Shown here piece after piece: positions 34,960-43,929 of a DNA stretch of 64,000 nt (positions are counted from its first letter, which is position 1; each line of letters starts with the position of its first letter). The translations under genes were made by a program, and so were the position numbers. The DNA is taken from assembly GCA_017407835.1 (NCBI GenBank), contig JAFQVV010000037.1:38835-102834 (forward strand). The letters are read 5' to 3'. The notes under the pieces were generated by a model. The model ran no database searches and was not told where the DNA came from. It saw nothing but the letters and a program-made list of their open reading frames with translations. Source of the stretch: Clostridia bacterium. Its GTDB lineage: Bacteria; Bacillota; Clostridia; Oscillospirales; CAG-272.

Positions 34960-35219
34960 TCTTATTTGCGGCTGAGCTTTCGGCCTTCATGTTTATGATC
35001 GTTGGTATCGGCGGTGCAGTTGAATACGTGAGCGATCTATGGCAGGGCAACGCAGAGCTGCCGAAGATTCTGCGGAAAAAGAAAAACCCGCGCAGGGTGG
35101 CAGCCCGACGCGGGGAGGTGGGGCGCAAGATTCGCCGCACCAAATATGAGTACATTGAGATTATACCAGATTTCGGCAGGTCTGTCAAGGGGCTTCGCGT
35201 GAGAAGGGTTTGGAGGTAA
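34947..35219 (+). CDS. Small membrane protein with basic tail
   Basis: 90 residues: one N-terminal hydrophobic segment (LILFAAELSAFMFMIVGIGG) and an Arg/Lys-rich cytoplasmic tail. It overlaps the preceding gene by 13 bp. No family recognised. Confidence 0.6.
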   Translation: MQGLILFAAELSAFMFMIVGIGGAVEYVSDLWQGNAELPKILRKKKNPRRVAARRGEVGRKIRRTKYEYIEIIPDFGRSVKGLRVRRVWR

Positions 35220-35225
35220 GGCGAG

Positions 35226-36011
35226 ATGGCTTTAAAGACGGAATTATATCATGACAATTTTCAAAACTACAAAAGATATGGCATTCCACGTGCACAATTG
35301 GTGATCGCTGACATCCCTTACAACATCGGAGACAAGGCATACGGATCAAATCCAATGTGGTACATAGGTGGAGACAATAAGAATGGAGAGAGCAAGCACG
35401 CAAAATCCGCGTTTTTTAACGGAGACGGAGATTTCAATCTCAACGAGTATTTCCATTTTTGCTCGAAGATGCTTAAGAAGGAGCCGAAGGAGAGAGGCAA
35501 AGCGCCGTGTATGATCATTTTCTGTGCGTTTGAGCAGATGCCGATGATCATTGAGATCGCGAAAAGGCACGGCTATATGCACTACATACCTTTGTTTTTC
35601 TGCAAGAATTATTCGGCGCAGGTACTGAAAGCCAATATGCGCGTGGTCGGTGCGACTGAGTATGCGCTCTGCCTTTATCGGGACAAGCTTCCGAAGTTCA
35701 ACAACGGCAGACAATATGACGAAGACGGAAAGCTGATTCGCGGTAGCGGACGAATGATTTTTAATTGGTTTCCATGGGAGCGGGATGGAAAGGAAATCCC
35801 CAAAATTCACCCGACGCAGAAGCCGGTTGGAGTACTCAAACGATTGATCGAAATCTTTACCGATGAGGGAGATGTTGTGATTGATCCGTGCGCAGGGAGC
35901 GGCAGTACGTTGAGGGCCGCACAAGAGCTTGGGCGAAACAGCTATGGTTTTGAGGTCAGTACAAAGTATTATCGCGACGCGATCGAAAAAATGATCTTGT
36001 ACGGGAGGTGA
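35226..36011 (+). CDS. Phage DNA methyltransferase (N4/N6, beta-type order)
   Basis: 261 residues. The catalytic motif IV is DIPY (Asp29-Tyr32) near the N-terminus. The SAM-binding motif I, DPCAGSGST, is near residue 220, after HPTQKPVGVLKRL, giving the beta-class order. DIPY in place of DPPY is within the usual (D/N/S)PP(Y/F) range only with a substitution at the first Pro. It probably methylates phage DNA to evade host restriction; the target site is unknown. Confidence 0.85.
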   Translation: MALKTELYHDNFQNYKRYGIPRAQLVIADIPYNIGDKAYGSNPMWYIGGDNKNGESKHAKSAFFNGDGDFNLNEYFHFCSKMLKKEPKERGKAPCMIIFCAFEQMPMIIEIAKRHGYMHYIPLFFCKNYSAQVLKANMRVVGATEYALCLYRDKLPKFNNGRQYDEDGKLIRGSGRMIFNWFPWERDGKEIPKIHPTQKPVGVLKRLIEIFTDEGDVVIDPCAGSGSTLRAAQELGRNSYGFEVSTKYYRDAIEKMILYGR

Positions 36012-36020
36012 CTTATCGCA

Positions 36021-36248
36021 GTGTGTGATATCTGCCATCAATTGATTTGTCCGCAGTCCTGTCCGAATGCAGATTATACACGAGAACGTATTGACCGGTG
36101 CACGAAATGTCGGGATGATATTTTCGACGGAGAGGACGCGATCTTGATTGAGGGGGCTCCGTACCACACGGAATGCCTGGAGGACATGACGTTAGAGGAA
36201 CTGTTGGAAGAACTCGGCATTGATTTCAAAATTATTGAGGGGTGGTGA
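36021..36248 (+). CDS. Small zinc-finger-like phage protein
   Basis: 75 residues starting at a GTG after GGGAGGTGA. It has many paired Cys (CDICHQLIC, CTKCRDDIF) and a late HTEC, resembling a LIM or treble-clef zinc site. The acidic C-terminus is helical. Function unknown. Confidence 0.6.
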   Translation: MCDICHQLICPQSCPNADYTRERIDRCTKCRDDIFDGEDAILIEGAPYHTECLEDMTLEELLEELGIDFKIIEGW

Positions 36249-36442
36249 TTACCATAGATAAGGCGCCATGTGTGAAGAATTGCCCAGAGCGATCTTCGAC
36301 TTGCCATGCAACGTGCGAGAAATATGCAAAATGGCGTGCCGGGCGGGACAGGATTTTGAAAATTCGCGGCGCCCAGGCAGAGATTGATCAAGTAATTATC
36401 GGCTCAATTGAGCTAACAAAAAGAAGGAGACAAAGAAAGTAA
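36242..36442 (+). CDS. Small Cys-rich phage protein
   Basis: 66 residues with CVKNCPERSSTCHATCEKY, a four-Cys motif seen in many clostridial phage proteins of unknown role, and a basic C-terminus. It starts at GTG overlapping the previous stop; a later start is possible. Confidence 0.6.
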   Translation: MVITIDKAPCVKNCPERSSTCHATCEKYAKWRAGRDRILKIRGAQAEIDQVIIGSIELTKRRRQRK

Positions 36443-36951
36443 TGTATCTGTATGAAATCGAATCTGCGCTTCTATCGCTGTTTGATAGGATCGACGAGGG
36501 GGAGATTGCTGCTGATGATGCGGCGGACACCATCGAAGCTCTTGGCATGGAGTATGAGATGGCCATTGATGGAGCGGCAACAAAGATCAAGGGGCTGATC
36601 GCCGAGCACGAGGCAATCAAGGCTGAGATGGAGCGGTTGAAAGCGCGTGCAGAGAAGAAGGCACTGCAGGCGGAGAAATACCGCAATCTGATCCTCGCCT
36701 CGATGCGCATGATGGACAAGGTGAAGGTGGAGACACCCCGCAATGTTGTAGCGATTCGCAAGAATCCTCCCAAGGTTGTAATTGATAATGAAGCGTCCTT
36801 CTGCGCGTGGGCAATGAAGAATGCACCAGCATATGTGGTGTGTGACACCAAGTACCGCCCGAACAAGGACGAAATTCGCCGCGTTATCGCCGGCGGCGGA
36901 ATGATTGACGGTGCCCGCATGGAGTCAGGCGAAACACTGAATATTAAATAA
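36442..36951 (+). CDS. Siphovirus Gp157-family protein
   Basis: 169 residues. A coiled-coil middle (ATKIKGLIAEHEAIKAEMER, residues about 48-90) is followed by the conserved segment KVKVETPRNVVAIRKNPPKV near residues 92-112, characteristic of Gp157. The family is linked to phage resistance in Streptococcus thermophilus and typically sits with ERF and SSB genes, as here. Confidence 0.85.
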   Translation: MYLYEIESALLSLFDRIDEGEIAADDAADTIEALGMEYEMAIDGAATKIKGLIAEHEAIKAEMERLKARAEKKALQAEKYRNLILASMRMMDKVKVETPRNVVAIRKNPPKVVIDNEASFCAWAMKNAPAYVVCDTKYRPNKDEIRRVIAGGGMIDGARMESGETLNIK

Positions 36952-36963
36952 ACGGAGGAAGCT

Positions 36964-37578
36964 ATGGCACAAATTCATGAAGCGATTTGCGCCGCCATGG
37001 GGCGAACAGGCGCGATTACCAAGGACAAGAAAAACGCACAGCAGGGATTTAAGTACAGGGGTGTTGACGATGTAATGAACGCCCTTCAGCCGATTTTTTC
37101 GGAATTTTGCATTTTTTGCACGCCAAAAGTGCTTGACGTTAAGCGTGAGGAGCGGGTGACCAAGAGCGGCAGCGCAATGACCTACACCGTGGTCACGGTG
37201 GAATATGTTTTCTATGCTGCGGACGGATCTTTTGTCTCCTGCGTTGTTTGCGGCGAGGGAATGGACTCTGCCGACAAGTCTACATCCAAGGCGATGTCGA
37301 TTGCTTTCAAGTATGCTTGTTTTCAGTTGCTCTGCATTCCCACCGAAGAAACCGCGCCCGATCCCGACGGCGAGTATCATGACAAGGCACCGAAATCGCC
37401 AGATCCCGCGAAGCAATCACAAGAGCCCGCTATCTTATGTACGAAGTGCGGCGGCGAGATCAAGCCCAAGAAGGGCAAGGATGGCAGAGTGCTATCCGCG
37501 AAGGAAGTAGCAGAGACGCTGGGGGGCCTGTGCCCCGAATGCTGGAAGAACGATAACCCGAAGAAAGAGGGGGAGTAA
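36964..37578 (+). CDS. ERF-family single-strand annealing protein
   Basis: 204 residues. The ERF core (about 1-130) has FKYRGVDDVMNALQPIF and STSKAMSIAFKYACFQLLCI. A linker leads to a C-terminal zinc-binding segment (CTKCGG, later CPECWK). ERF anneals complementary single strands in phage recombination. It is followed after 3 bp by SSB, its usual partner. Confidence 0.88.
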   Translation: MAQIHEAICAAMGRTGAITKDKKNAQQGFKYRGVDDVMNALQPIFSEFCIFCTPKVLDVKREERVTKSGSAMTYTVVTVEYVFYAADGSFVSCVVCGEGMDSADKSTSKAMSIAFKYACFQLLCIPTEETAPDPDGEYHDKAPKSPDPAKQSQEPAILCTKCGGEIKPKKGKDGRVLSAKEVAETLGGLCPECWKNDNPKKEGE

Positions 37579-37581
37579 AAC

Positions 37582-37995
37582 ATGGCAAATTTTAATCTGA
37601 ATAAGGTGATCGTCGGAGGCAGGCTGACCGCCGATCCTGAGCTGAAGACTACGCCAAACGGCGTATCTGTGGTTAGTTTTTCTGTAGCGGTAAATCGCAA
37701 GGTTGGCAAGGACAAGGAGCCCGTGACCGATTTTCTCAATGTCGTCGCATGGCGCGGTACGGCTGATTTTGTGAGTAAGTATTTCCGCAAGGGGAGCTCC
37801 ATTTGTGTGGTCGGCAGTTTGCAGGTGCGTAAGTGGCAGGACAAGGACGGCGGCAATAGATATGCGACCGAGATCGTGGCGGACGAAGTACATTTTGTCG
37901 ATGGAAAGAACGAGCAGGGCGGAGCATACGTTCCTGATGCGTACAACGTCCCGCAGATGGAAGAGGTTGATACGGATGAGGATCTTCCGTTCTGA
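37582..37995 (+). CDS. ssb: Single-stranded DNA-binding protein
   Basis: 137 residues: an OB fold (NKVIVGGRLTADPELKTTPN, FLNVVAWRGTADFVSKYF) and the acidic tail EEVDTDEDLPF that recruits partner proteins. The phage copy supports replication and annealing. It overlaps the next gene by TGATG. Confidence 0.95.
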   Translation: MANFNLNKVIVGGRLTADPELKTTPNGVSVVSFSVAVNRKVGKDKEPVTDFLNVVAWRGTADFVSKYFRKGSSICVVGSLQVRKWQDKDGGNRYATEIVADEVHFVDGKNEQGGAYVPDAYNVPQMEEVDTDEDLPF

Positions 37996-38513
37996 TGATC
38001 GATTTTGCGAAGATTAAATCAAGGGTGTCGATGAGGGATGTCGCTGTGCGATATGGCATCGACATCCACCGCGGCAATGTGGCTATGTGCCCGTTTCACC
38101 GCGAGAAAACCCCTTCAATGAAGCTGTACAAAGACGGCTTCTACTGCTTCGGCTGCGGCGCCGGCGGCGATGTGATCAACTTCGTCGCCCGGCTCTTCGG
38201 GCTGACAAACAAAGAAGCGGCGGAGAAGCTGGATTCGGATTTTTCCACCGGTGCGACAAGTGCCCTGCGCGACCCTGCGGCAGATGCGCGGTGGCGCGAA
38301 GCACAGCGGGAGAAAAAGTTGGATGCTGCAGAGAGGGCTGATCTGTTGCGGCAGATATGCGCAAAGCGGCGGTGCCTTTATGTCAACCGTTTCGACCAAA
38401 CTGGCAAAAACCAAGCAGACTGTCATTATTTGGATTATGTAGTGGATAATTATGATGAATTCCCAACAAAAGAGGTGAGAGAAATTGCACGAAGAATTCC
38501 TCGCGTCACTTAA
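37995..38513 (+). CDS. CHC2 zinc-finger protein (DnaG primase-like N-terminus only)
   Basis: 172 residues. Zinc ligands Cys32, His35, Cys51 and Cys54 occur in CPFHREKTPSM and FYCFGCGAGGD, the primase CHC2 signature. No TOPRIM catalytic domain is present, so it is either a helper of the following DUF927 helicase or a primer-recognition module. The C-terminus overlaps the next gene by 29 bp. Confidence 0.85.
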   Translation: MIDFAKIKSRVSMRDVAVRYGIDIHRGNVAMCPFHREKTPSMKLYKDGFYCFGCGAGGDVINFVARLFGLTNKEAAEKLDSDFSTGATSALRDPAADARWREAQREKKLDAAERADLLRQICAKRRCLYVNRFDQTGKNQADCHYLDYVVDNYDEFPTKEVREIARRIPRVT

Positions 38514-40287
38514 CGCGGATAACATATGCAAGGTGGAAACCATGTTTTACATCCTCGACGTGGAAGATTCCACCACGAGACAAAATCTCAAAGTGGATGT
38601 AAAAAATCTTGCACGAAAATTCGGGCAATCCCGCGCCTATGACGCATCTCTCAAAGCCGCGGTGCAAGAGAGGGCGAAGCGAAACAGGGGTCCCGCGAAG
38701 GGAAAGAAAACGAAGTTTACCGATCAGCCAGTGCAACTCGTGTGCGGGGACTGGGACTGTGACGATCTCGGGGTGAGATCGGCGTTTGTCACCCGAAGCG
38801 GGGATGATTATGAATTCAAGTACGCCTGTTCGATGCCCATCATGCCTGTCGAGCTTCTGTCCAACGCTGACACTGCCACAGAGCGAATAAGGCTCGCGTT
38901 TGCGGTGAGGGGTGAGTGGAGATACATCACCGTGGACAGATTGACTGTAGCAAGCTCTACGCGGATTGTGGAGCTGGCTAACGCGGGCGTGGAGGTGACG
39001 AGCGAGAACGCCAAGCTTCTGGTGCGGTACATCTCCGATGTGATCGCACTCAACGAGCTTCCGCGAATTACGGCGACATCCAAGCTTGGGTGGTACGAAG
39101 ATCAGTTTATCCCCTATTCCGATGTTGTCCGCCTGGACAATGAGCGGCAATACTGGCAGATTTTCGGGAGCGTTAAATCGGCAGGGGCCCGTGACAAGTG
39201 GGTGGAATACATGATACCTTTGCTTAATTACAACATTCTGTTTCGGTTGACTATGGCCGCATCGCTTGCATCGCCAGTGATCTCGCGGGTGAATGCGCTA
39301 CCGTTCATATGGCATCTGTGGGGCGGAACGGGCTCAGGCAAGTCGGTTGCTACCGTGTGTGCCATGTCTGTGTGGGGGGATCCGCTGATTGGAAAGCTGA
39401 CGCAGACAATGAACAAGACAATGAACAACATTATGAGCATAGCGGGTTTTTTGAACTCTATTCCTTTTGGTGCGGATGAGCTTCAAACGATCAAGAAGCA
39501 AGGTGCTACATACGATTCACTTGTGATGAATCTTACTGAGGGCGTTGACCGCGGTCGCATGACATACAACAAGGTTGACGAACTGAAAACATGGTGCTGT
39601 TCATTCTTGTTCACGGGAGAAGATCCTTTGACCAAGCAATCGTCTGGCGGCGGTGTGATCAATCGAGTAATGGAAACGCAATGTACCGACGAGAAGATTA
39701 TTTGTAAGCCTGGAAACGAGATTGTAGAGTTTGTATCAAAAAACCATGGGCATATCGGGCGAGAATGGATTGCTATCCTGAACAAATACGGAAATGATCT
39801 TGGTAAAATCTATGCTCAGGCGTTTGCAAAGATGTTGGAAATCGCGCCGGACACCACCGAAAAAAAGGCGCAATCTGCCGCCCTTGTGTGGATGGCTGAT
39901 TGCCTTGCGGCGACGGAAATATTTCATATCCCCGTTCTCGCTCCGCAGGAGATGCTTCCGTTTCTTAAAACGTCGGACGAGGTATCGATTGCCGAGCGTG
40001 CGCACACGTTTATTTTGGATGCAATCGCAGAAAATGCCGGTAAGTTTGTAGACGAACAGAACACGCCGAAGGGTGAAATTTGGGGGCGAATCAGCATGGG
40101 CGAGGAGGTTCTGTTCAATAAAACCGTCTTGTGCCGACTGCTGGAGGACAACATGTTCAACTTCGACAGCGTGAAGGGAGAATGGGCACGAAAGGAGTAC
40201 ATTCGGCTTAACTCCAGGGGCAAGTTTTCCCACAACACAAAGGTATGTGGCGTAAAGGCGAACTATGTATGTCTTACCTTAAGTTGA
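38485..40287 (+). CDS. DUF927-family replicative helicase/primase-associated ATPase
   Basis: 600 residues. Walker A is GGTGSGKS (280-287) after the DUF927 core (TSKLGWYEDQFIPYS). Walker B-like FGADELQT and TGEDPLTKQSSGGG follow. DUF927 proteins are phage and plasmid replication helicases. The start is TTG at 38485 with GAGGTGAGAG upstream, inside the CHC2 gene. The gene ends within the first copy of the repeats of the putative origin. Confidence 0.82.
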   Translation: MHEEFLASLNADNICKVETMFYILDVEDSTTRQNLKVDVKNLARKFGQSRAYDASLKAAVQERAKRNRGPAKGKKTKFTDQPVQLVCGDWDCDDLGVRSAFVTRSGDDYEFKYACSMPIMPVELLSNADTATERIRLAFAVRGEWRYITVDRLTVASSTRIVELANAGVEVTSENAKLLVRYISDVIALNELPRITATSKLGWYEDQFIPYSDVVRLDNERQYWQIFGSVKSAGARDKWVEYMIPLLNYNILFRLTMAASLASPVISRVNALPFIWHLWGGTGSGKSVATVCAMSVWGDPLIGKLTQTMNKTMNNIMSIAGFLNSIPFGADELQTIKKQGATYDSLVMNLTEGVDRGRMTYNKVDELKTWCCSFLFTGEDPLTKQSSGGGVINRVMETQCTDEKIICKPGNEIVEFVSKNHGHIGREWIAILNKYGNDLGKIYAQAFAKMLEIAPDTTEKKAQSAALVWMADCLAATEIFHIPVLAPQEMLPFLKTSDEVSIAERAHTFILDAIAENAGKFVDEQNTPKGEIWGRISMGEEVLFNKTVLCRLLEDNMFNFDSVKGEWARKEYIRLNSRGKFSHNTKVCGVKANYVCLTLS

Positions 40288-40534
40288 GAATGTAAGACAG
40301 AGGTAAGACCGAAAAGACCAAGCAATACAAGGAAAAATTGCTTAAGGTCTTACAGTCTTACCTGTCTTACAAGAGAAATATATATATACGTTAAATGAAT
40401 TTGAAATTTAAATTAACGTATATAAGCATTAATCCTCTCGGGTTTTAGGTAAGAAGGTAAGACACTCTAAAAAAACCAAGCAGTACAAAGGTTTTTCGGG
40501 GGTCGGTATGTTGGTCAAAATGTAAGAGTCTTAC
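40271..40534. other. Candidate phage replication origin (iterons plus AT palindrome)
   Basis: The heptamer GTAAGAC (or GTCTTAC) occurs exactly at 40271, 40292, 40303, 40347, 40355, 40364, 40457 and 40528, with near-copies at 40449 and 40522. Between the clusters is a 12-bp inverted repeat (TATATACGTTAA at 40383-40394, TTAACGTATATA at 40413-40424) around an AT-only-rich spacer, like an unwinding element. ACCAAGCA(A/G)TACAA is repeated at 40317 and 40475. No ORF fits 40288-40552. It lies between two helicase genes. Confidence 0.65.
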
Positions 40535-40552
40535 CTGGAAGGGGGAATTTTG

Positions 40553-41926
40553 ATGAATTTGAGACCATATCAGGCGGATTTGGTGCACAACATTCGTGCC
40601 AGTATGAAAAAAAACAACCATTCTGTGTGTGCTGTGCTGGGGTGCGGCGGCGGAAAGTCCGTTGTTGAGGCAGAAATTGCCAGGCTCGCCAATGCGAAGG
40701 GAAACAGGGTGTTGTTCATCGTGCATCGGCGGGAGCTGTGTGCACAGATTGCGGCAACTTTCTCCCGGTGCGGTGTGGATATGGGGATGACCGATATCCA
40801 GATGGTACAGACGGCAACAAGACGGTTGGATAAGCTGGCGAAACCTGATCTAATTATTACGGACGAGTGTCATCACGCACTTGCATCAAGCTATCGTCGA
40901 ATTTACGATTATTTCTCCGATGTGCCGAGGGTTGGGTTTACAGCGACGCCGATCCGCTTGGGCGACGGAGGTCTTGGCGAGGTGTTTGACGATCTCATCA
41001 CTTCTGTTTCGACAAAATGGCTCATCGAGAACGGCTACCTTGCCCCGTACAAGTACTACTCCTATAAGCTGGCGGACACATCACAGCTGCACGTGAGGGC
41101 AGGGGAGTACATTGCATCTGAGGTGCATGGGCTGATGGAAAAAAACGCCATTTACGGGGACACGGTTGAAACTTACCGCAAATTCGCGGATGGAGCGCAG
41201 ACGATTATTTACTGTGCATCTGTCAAAGCCTCGCAGGAGACCGCTAAGGCGTTTAGAGCAGCTGGGTATACATCTGCTCACCTGGACGGAGAAACGCCAC
41301 CGAATGATCGAGAGACGGCAGTGGAGAGATTTAGGCGAGGGGAGATCAAGGTGCTGTGCAATGTTGATCTATTTGGCGAGGGGTTCGATGTACCCGACTG
41401 CGCTTGTGTAGTGCTCCTGCGGCCCACAAAGTCGTTGTCGCTGTTCATTCAGCAGTCGATGCGGTCGATGCGTTTCAAAGCGGGGAAGACCGCGCTTATC
41501 ATCGACCATGTGGGCAATGTTTTTGAGCATGGACTCCCGGATGATCCTCGGGAGTGGTCTTTGAGCGCAGAGAAAAAGGCAAAGGCGAAGAACTCCATCC
41601 TTATTCGGGAGTGCCCGATGTGCTACAGTGTTATTCCGGCAACGTCGGCGGTGTGTCCGATGTGCGGATATGAATTCCGACCGGAGGAGCGCAAATATCT
41701 GGAGACGGTTGATGGCGACATTGTGGAAATTGATGCGGCGGAGATTGAGCGGCGGAAACTTCGCAAGCTGCCTTACGAAGCATACGCAAAATGCCGCACA
41801 TTCGATGAGCTGCGCGAGTTTGCCGATGCGAGGGGGTATCAATTCATGTGGGCTGTCCGCAGGGCAAACGAGATGGGCATTCTTCCGCTGAAATATCGGC
41901 ACTTGGTGAGGAGGTTCTGCTCATGA
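40553..41926 (+). CDS. SF2 DEAD/DEAH-type helicase
   Basis: 457 residues. Walker A GCGGGKS (30-36), motif II DECHHA, motif III FTATP, and motif VI-like QQSMRSMR mark a superfamily 2 helicase. A C-terminal zinc ribbon has CPMCYSV and CPMCGYEF. It lies just after the candidate origin and is likely part of replication or recombination. The ATG at 40553 follows GGAAGGGGGA. Confidence 0.9.
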   Translation: MNLRPYQADLVHNIRASMKKNNHSVCAVLGCGGGKSVVEAEIARLANAKGNRVLFIVHRRELCAQIAATFSRCGVDMGMTDIQMVQTATRRLDKLAKPDLIITDECHHALASSYRRIYDYFSDVPRVGFTATPIRLGDGGLGEVFDDLITSVSTKWLIENGYLAPYKYYSYKLADTSQLHVRAGEYIASEVHGLMEKNAIYGDTVETYRKFADGAQTIIYCASVKASQETAKAFRAAGYTSAHLDGETPPNDRETAVERFRRGEIKVLCNVDLFGEGFDVPDCACVVLLRPTKSLSLFIQQSMRSMRFKAGKTALIIDHVGNVFEHGLPDDPREWSLSAEKKAKAKNSILIRECPMCYSVIPATSAVCPMCGYEFRPEERKYLETVDGDIVEIDAAEIERRKLRKLPYEAYAKCRTFDELREFADARGYQFMWAVRRANEMGILPLKYRHLVRRFCS

Positions 41927-42303
41927 CAGAGCACGATCTGCAAAACAGCATTCGGCTGGAGCTGTCGAAGCGGGGTTTTTTCACCGAGCGAATAAATGTT
42001 GGCAGTGGATATTTGATCAACGCAAAAATGATGGATGCAATAAAAAAAGCTTGCCCATCTCTTCGGGAGGTTCTCGATAAGATCCCGTATTTTACAACAG
42101 GTGCGGTCAACGGTCGAAGCGATTTGTCTGCTGTCAAGGATGGATGCACGCATTACATAGAGGTGAAAGTCCACCCGAACAAGCCCAGCGAGGAGCAGAT
42201 GAATTTTCTCCGTGTAATGCGAGAGAGATACGGATGCGGCGGAGGAGTCGCATACAGCGTTGACGATGCAATCAATATAGTTTATGGAGGGACTAAAAAA
42301 TGA
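41923..42303 (+). CDS. VRR-NUC domain nuclease
   Basis: 126 residues. It matches the small phage VRR-NUC nucleases: GRSDLSAVKDGCTHYIEVKV (catalytic Asp and ExK) followed by PSEEQMNFLRVMRERYGC. Such enzymes resolve branched DNA. It starts in an ATGA overlap with the helicase; GGAGGT is upstream. Confidence 0.88.
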   Translation: MTEHDLQNSIRLELSKRGFFTERINVGSGYLINAKMMDAIKKACPSLREVLDKIPYFTTGAVNGRSDLSAVKDGCTHYIEVKVHPNKPSEEQMNFLRVMRERYGCGGGVAYSVDDAINIVYGGTKK

Positions 42304-42632
42304 ATGTGAGATTGCCGTACAAATTTGCTTTGAAACAGGCGAAACAACAGGCGATTGAGGCTGCCGCTGAAGAACGTGCGCGGGAGCTGTTCCGCGATTA
42401 CGACAGTTACACCACCGACATTGTGATTATTTCCGCCGTCCTCGCGCTGGTGGAGGAATTCGGCTGGGGTTACGGCGCACGGGCAACACGAATCCCGCGA
42501 TTTATTGCGGCGGTGGAAAAGACGCTGCGGGACGCCTGCGACCGATACGACCACGCATTTGCAATGACCGCGTTGCGAAAGCGGCTGAGGGAATATGGCA
42601 TCGAATATGAAGGGAGGGACGGAAATGGGTAA
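42300..42632 (+). CDS. Hypothetical phage protein
   Basis: 110 residues, helical: MNVRLPYKFALKQAKQQAIE and a middle segment ALVEEFGWGYGARATRIPRF. The start overlaps the previous stop. Similar proteins follow VRR-NUC genes in clostridial phages, but I know no function. Confidence 0.65.
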   Translation: MNVRLPYKFALKQAKQQAIEAAAEERARELFRDYDSYTTDIVIISAVLALVEEFGWGYGARATRIPRFIAAVEKTLRDACDRYDHAFAMTALRKRLREYGIEYEGRDGNG

Positions 42633-42801
42633 GGCATGGACTATGATTGCATCTATCATCGCTAACGAACTGCGGCATGTGGCGTTGCCCGAGAAGATGC
42701 CGATGAAGGTCAGCATTGTATTGGAGTATACCGAAACGACGGTCCGCCATGAGTTTGCGCCGGACATGAACCAACTGGTAATGAGGGAGGAGCAGAAATG
42801 A
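42625..42801 (+). CDS. 58-residue hypothetical protein
   Basis: The ATG at 42625 is preceded by GGGAGGGACGG. It has a short helical N-terminus and a beta-rich end (KVSIVLEYTETTVRHEF). It overlaps both neighbours. Not recognised. Confidence 0.6.
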   Translation: MGKAWTMIASIIANELRHVALPEKMPMKVSIVLEYTETTVRHEFAPDMNQLVMREEQK

Positions 42802-43019
42802 CTTGCAAAGAATGTCCGCACAAAAAGATACTCACAAAATACGGGAACACTACATCATCCGTTTATTGCGAGCATCCAGACCAAGAATACATCGTGCAGT
42901 ATTTTGATACTCATCGCATTAGTAAAATGCCCGGTTTTATCGGATTCATTAACTCAAAGCGTGAATTTCCGATAAAGAAATATCCCAAATGGTGTCCGCT
43001 TTGTGGCAGGAAGGAGTAA
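42798..43019 (+). CDS. Zinc-binding small phage protein
   Basis: 73 residues with CKECPHKK, a middle YCEHPD and CPLCGRKE, a split four-Cys site. Start in an ATGA overlap. Function unknown. Confidence 0.6.
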   Translation: MTCKECPHKKILTKYGNTTSSVYCEHPDQEYIVQYFDTHRISKMPGFIGFINSKREFPIKKYPKWCPLCGRKE

Positions 43020-43022
43020 ACC

Positions 43023-43262
43023 ATGAAGAAGCAGATTGATAAATGCCCGCATTGCGGCTCTAATTGGGGCGTGTACGTCAAAATGGATTTAATCAATGTG
43101 CCGCGCAACATAAATTTTGATGGTTCACAGGGCTATAACGGCGAAATGTATGATAACGCAGAAAAGATCAAAGAAAAGAGCAATGTGTACTGTCAAGAAT
43201 GTGGAAAAGTTATTTGCAGGTGGGAAACTTTTTGCAAAATAAACGGCATAGTCACGTTTTGA
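43023..43262 (+). CDS. Zinc-ribbon phage protein
   Basis: 79 residues with CPHCGSNWGVYV at the start and YCQECGKVICRW near the end, a zinc ribbon interrupted by a Asn/Asp-rich loop. Not assigned. Confidence 0.6.
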   Translation: MKKQIDKCPHCGSNWGVYVKMDLINVPRNINFDGSQGYNGEMYDNAEKIKEKSNVYCQECGKVICRWETFCKINGIVTF

Positions 43263-43277
43263 ACAGGAGGGCTGACA

Positions 43278-43622
43278 ATGGCTGAAAAGCGGATGATTGA
43301 TGCAAACGGAAGTTATACCATAAATGCAAGTGATAACACTGGTTACGGGCTTTGCTTTGGCGGCGGGATTATCAGTGTAATGGATAAATTCGGTCACTGC
43401 GTTTGCGAGTTCTTTGCAGAAGATGCCCCAGCCGCCGATGTGGTTGAGGTGGTGCGGTGCAAGGATTGTATTCTTTATGAACCTAAATATCTTGCAGGTC
43501 TACAAAAGAATGATAATTACGGCATATGTACTCGTTATAAGTTTTTGACAGAAGAGTATAGTTTGAGGTTTGAAACTGATTTTTGCAGTTTTGGGGCAAG
43601 GAAGGAGCAGGATCATGGCTAA
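43278..43622 (+). CDS. Small phage protein of the MAEK/PAADVVEV type, copy 1
   Basis: 114 residues. It starts MAEKRMIDANGSY and contains APAADVVEVVRCKDCIL, then several Cys. Related to the gene at 46047 (same start and PAADVVEV segment). This type is common in clostridial phages, with no known role. Its stop overlaps the next ATG. Confidence 0.6.
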   Translation: MAEKRMIDANGSYTINASDNTGYGLCFGGGIISVMDKFGHCVCEFFAEDAPAADVVEVVRCKDCILYEPKYLAGLQKNDNYGICTRYKFLTEEYSLRFETDFCSFGARKEQDHG

Positions 43623-43929
43623 AAAGGAATATAACGAACGTAGCGTTGCGTCTTATGTTGATAAGCAGAAAGTGAAGAAAAAACTGCAATACATTTTCAA
43701 AACGTATGGTGTGAGTGACGTTTTAAGGAACAAGATACACAAATCACTTGACGATTCTGCAACTGACGCTGTTCATGTGGTCAGGTGCATGGACTGTGCA
43801 AGAGCGGAAATGATTCTCGATATCATCGGGAATCCGAGACTGTTTTGCACTTGTTGGAGAGGGAATCCAGAAGTGGAATTTGACGATTTTTGCAGCTACG
43901 GAGAACGAAGGGAGAATAACCATGGCTAA
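43615..43929 (+). CDS. Hypothetical Cys-containing phage protein
   Basis: 104 residues, MAKKEYNERSVASYVDKQKV, with AVHVVRCMDCARAE and CTCWRG in its second half. The ATG falls inside CATGGCTAA, the stop of the previous gene. Confidence 0.55.
   Translation: MAKKEYNERSVASYVDKQKVKKKLQYIFKTYGVSDVLRNKIHKSLDDSATDAVHVVRCMDCARAEMILDIIGNPRLFCTCWRGNPEVEFDDFCSYGERRENNHG

Noticed and set aside
40271..40534. CRISPR-like array
   Set aside because: Repeats are 7 bp, unevenly spaced and in both orientations, with no cas genes; an origin or operator array fits better.
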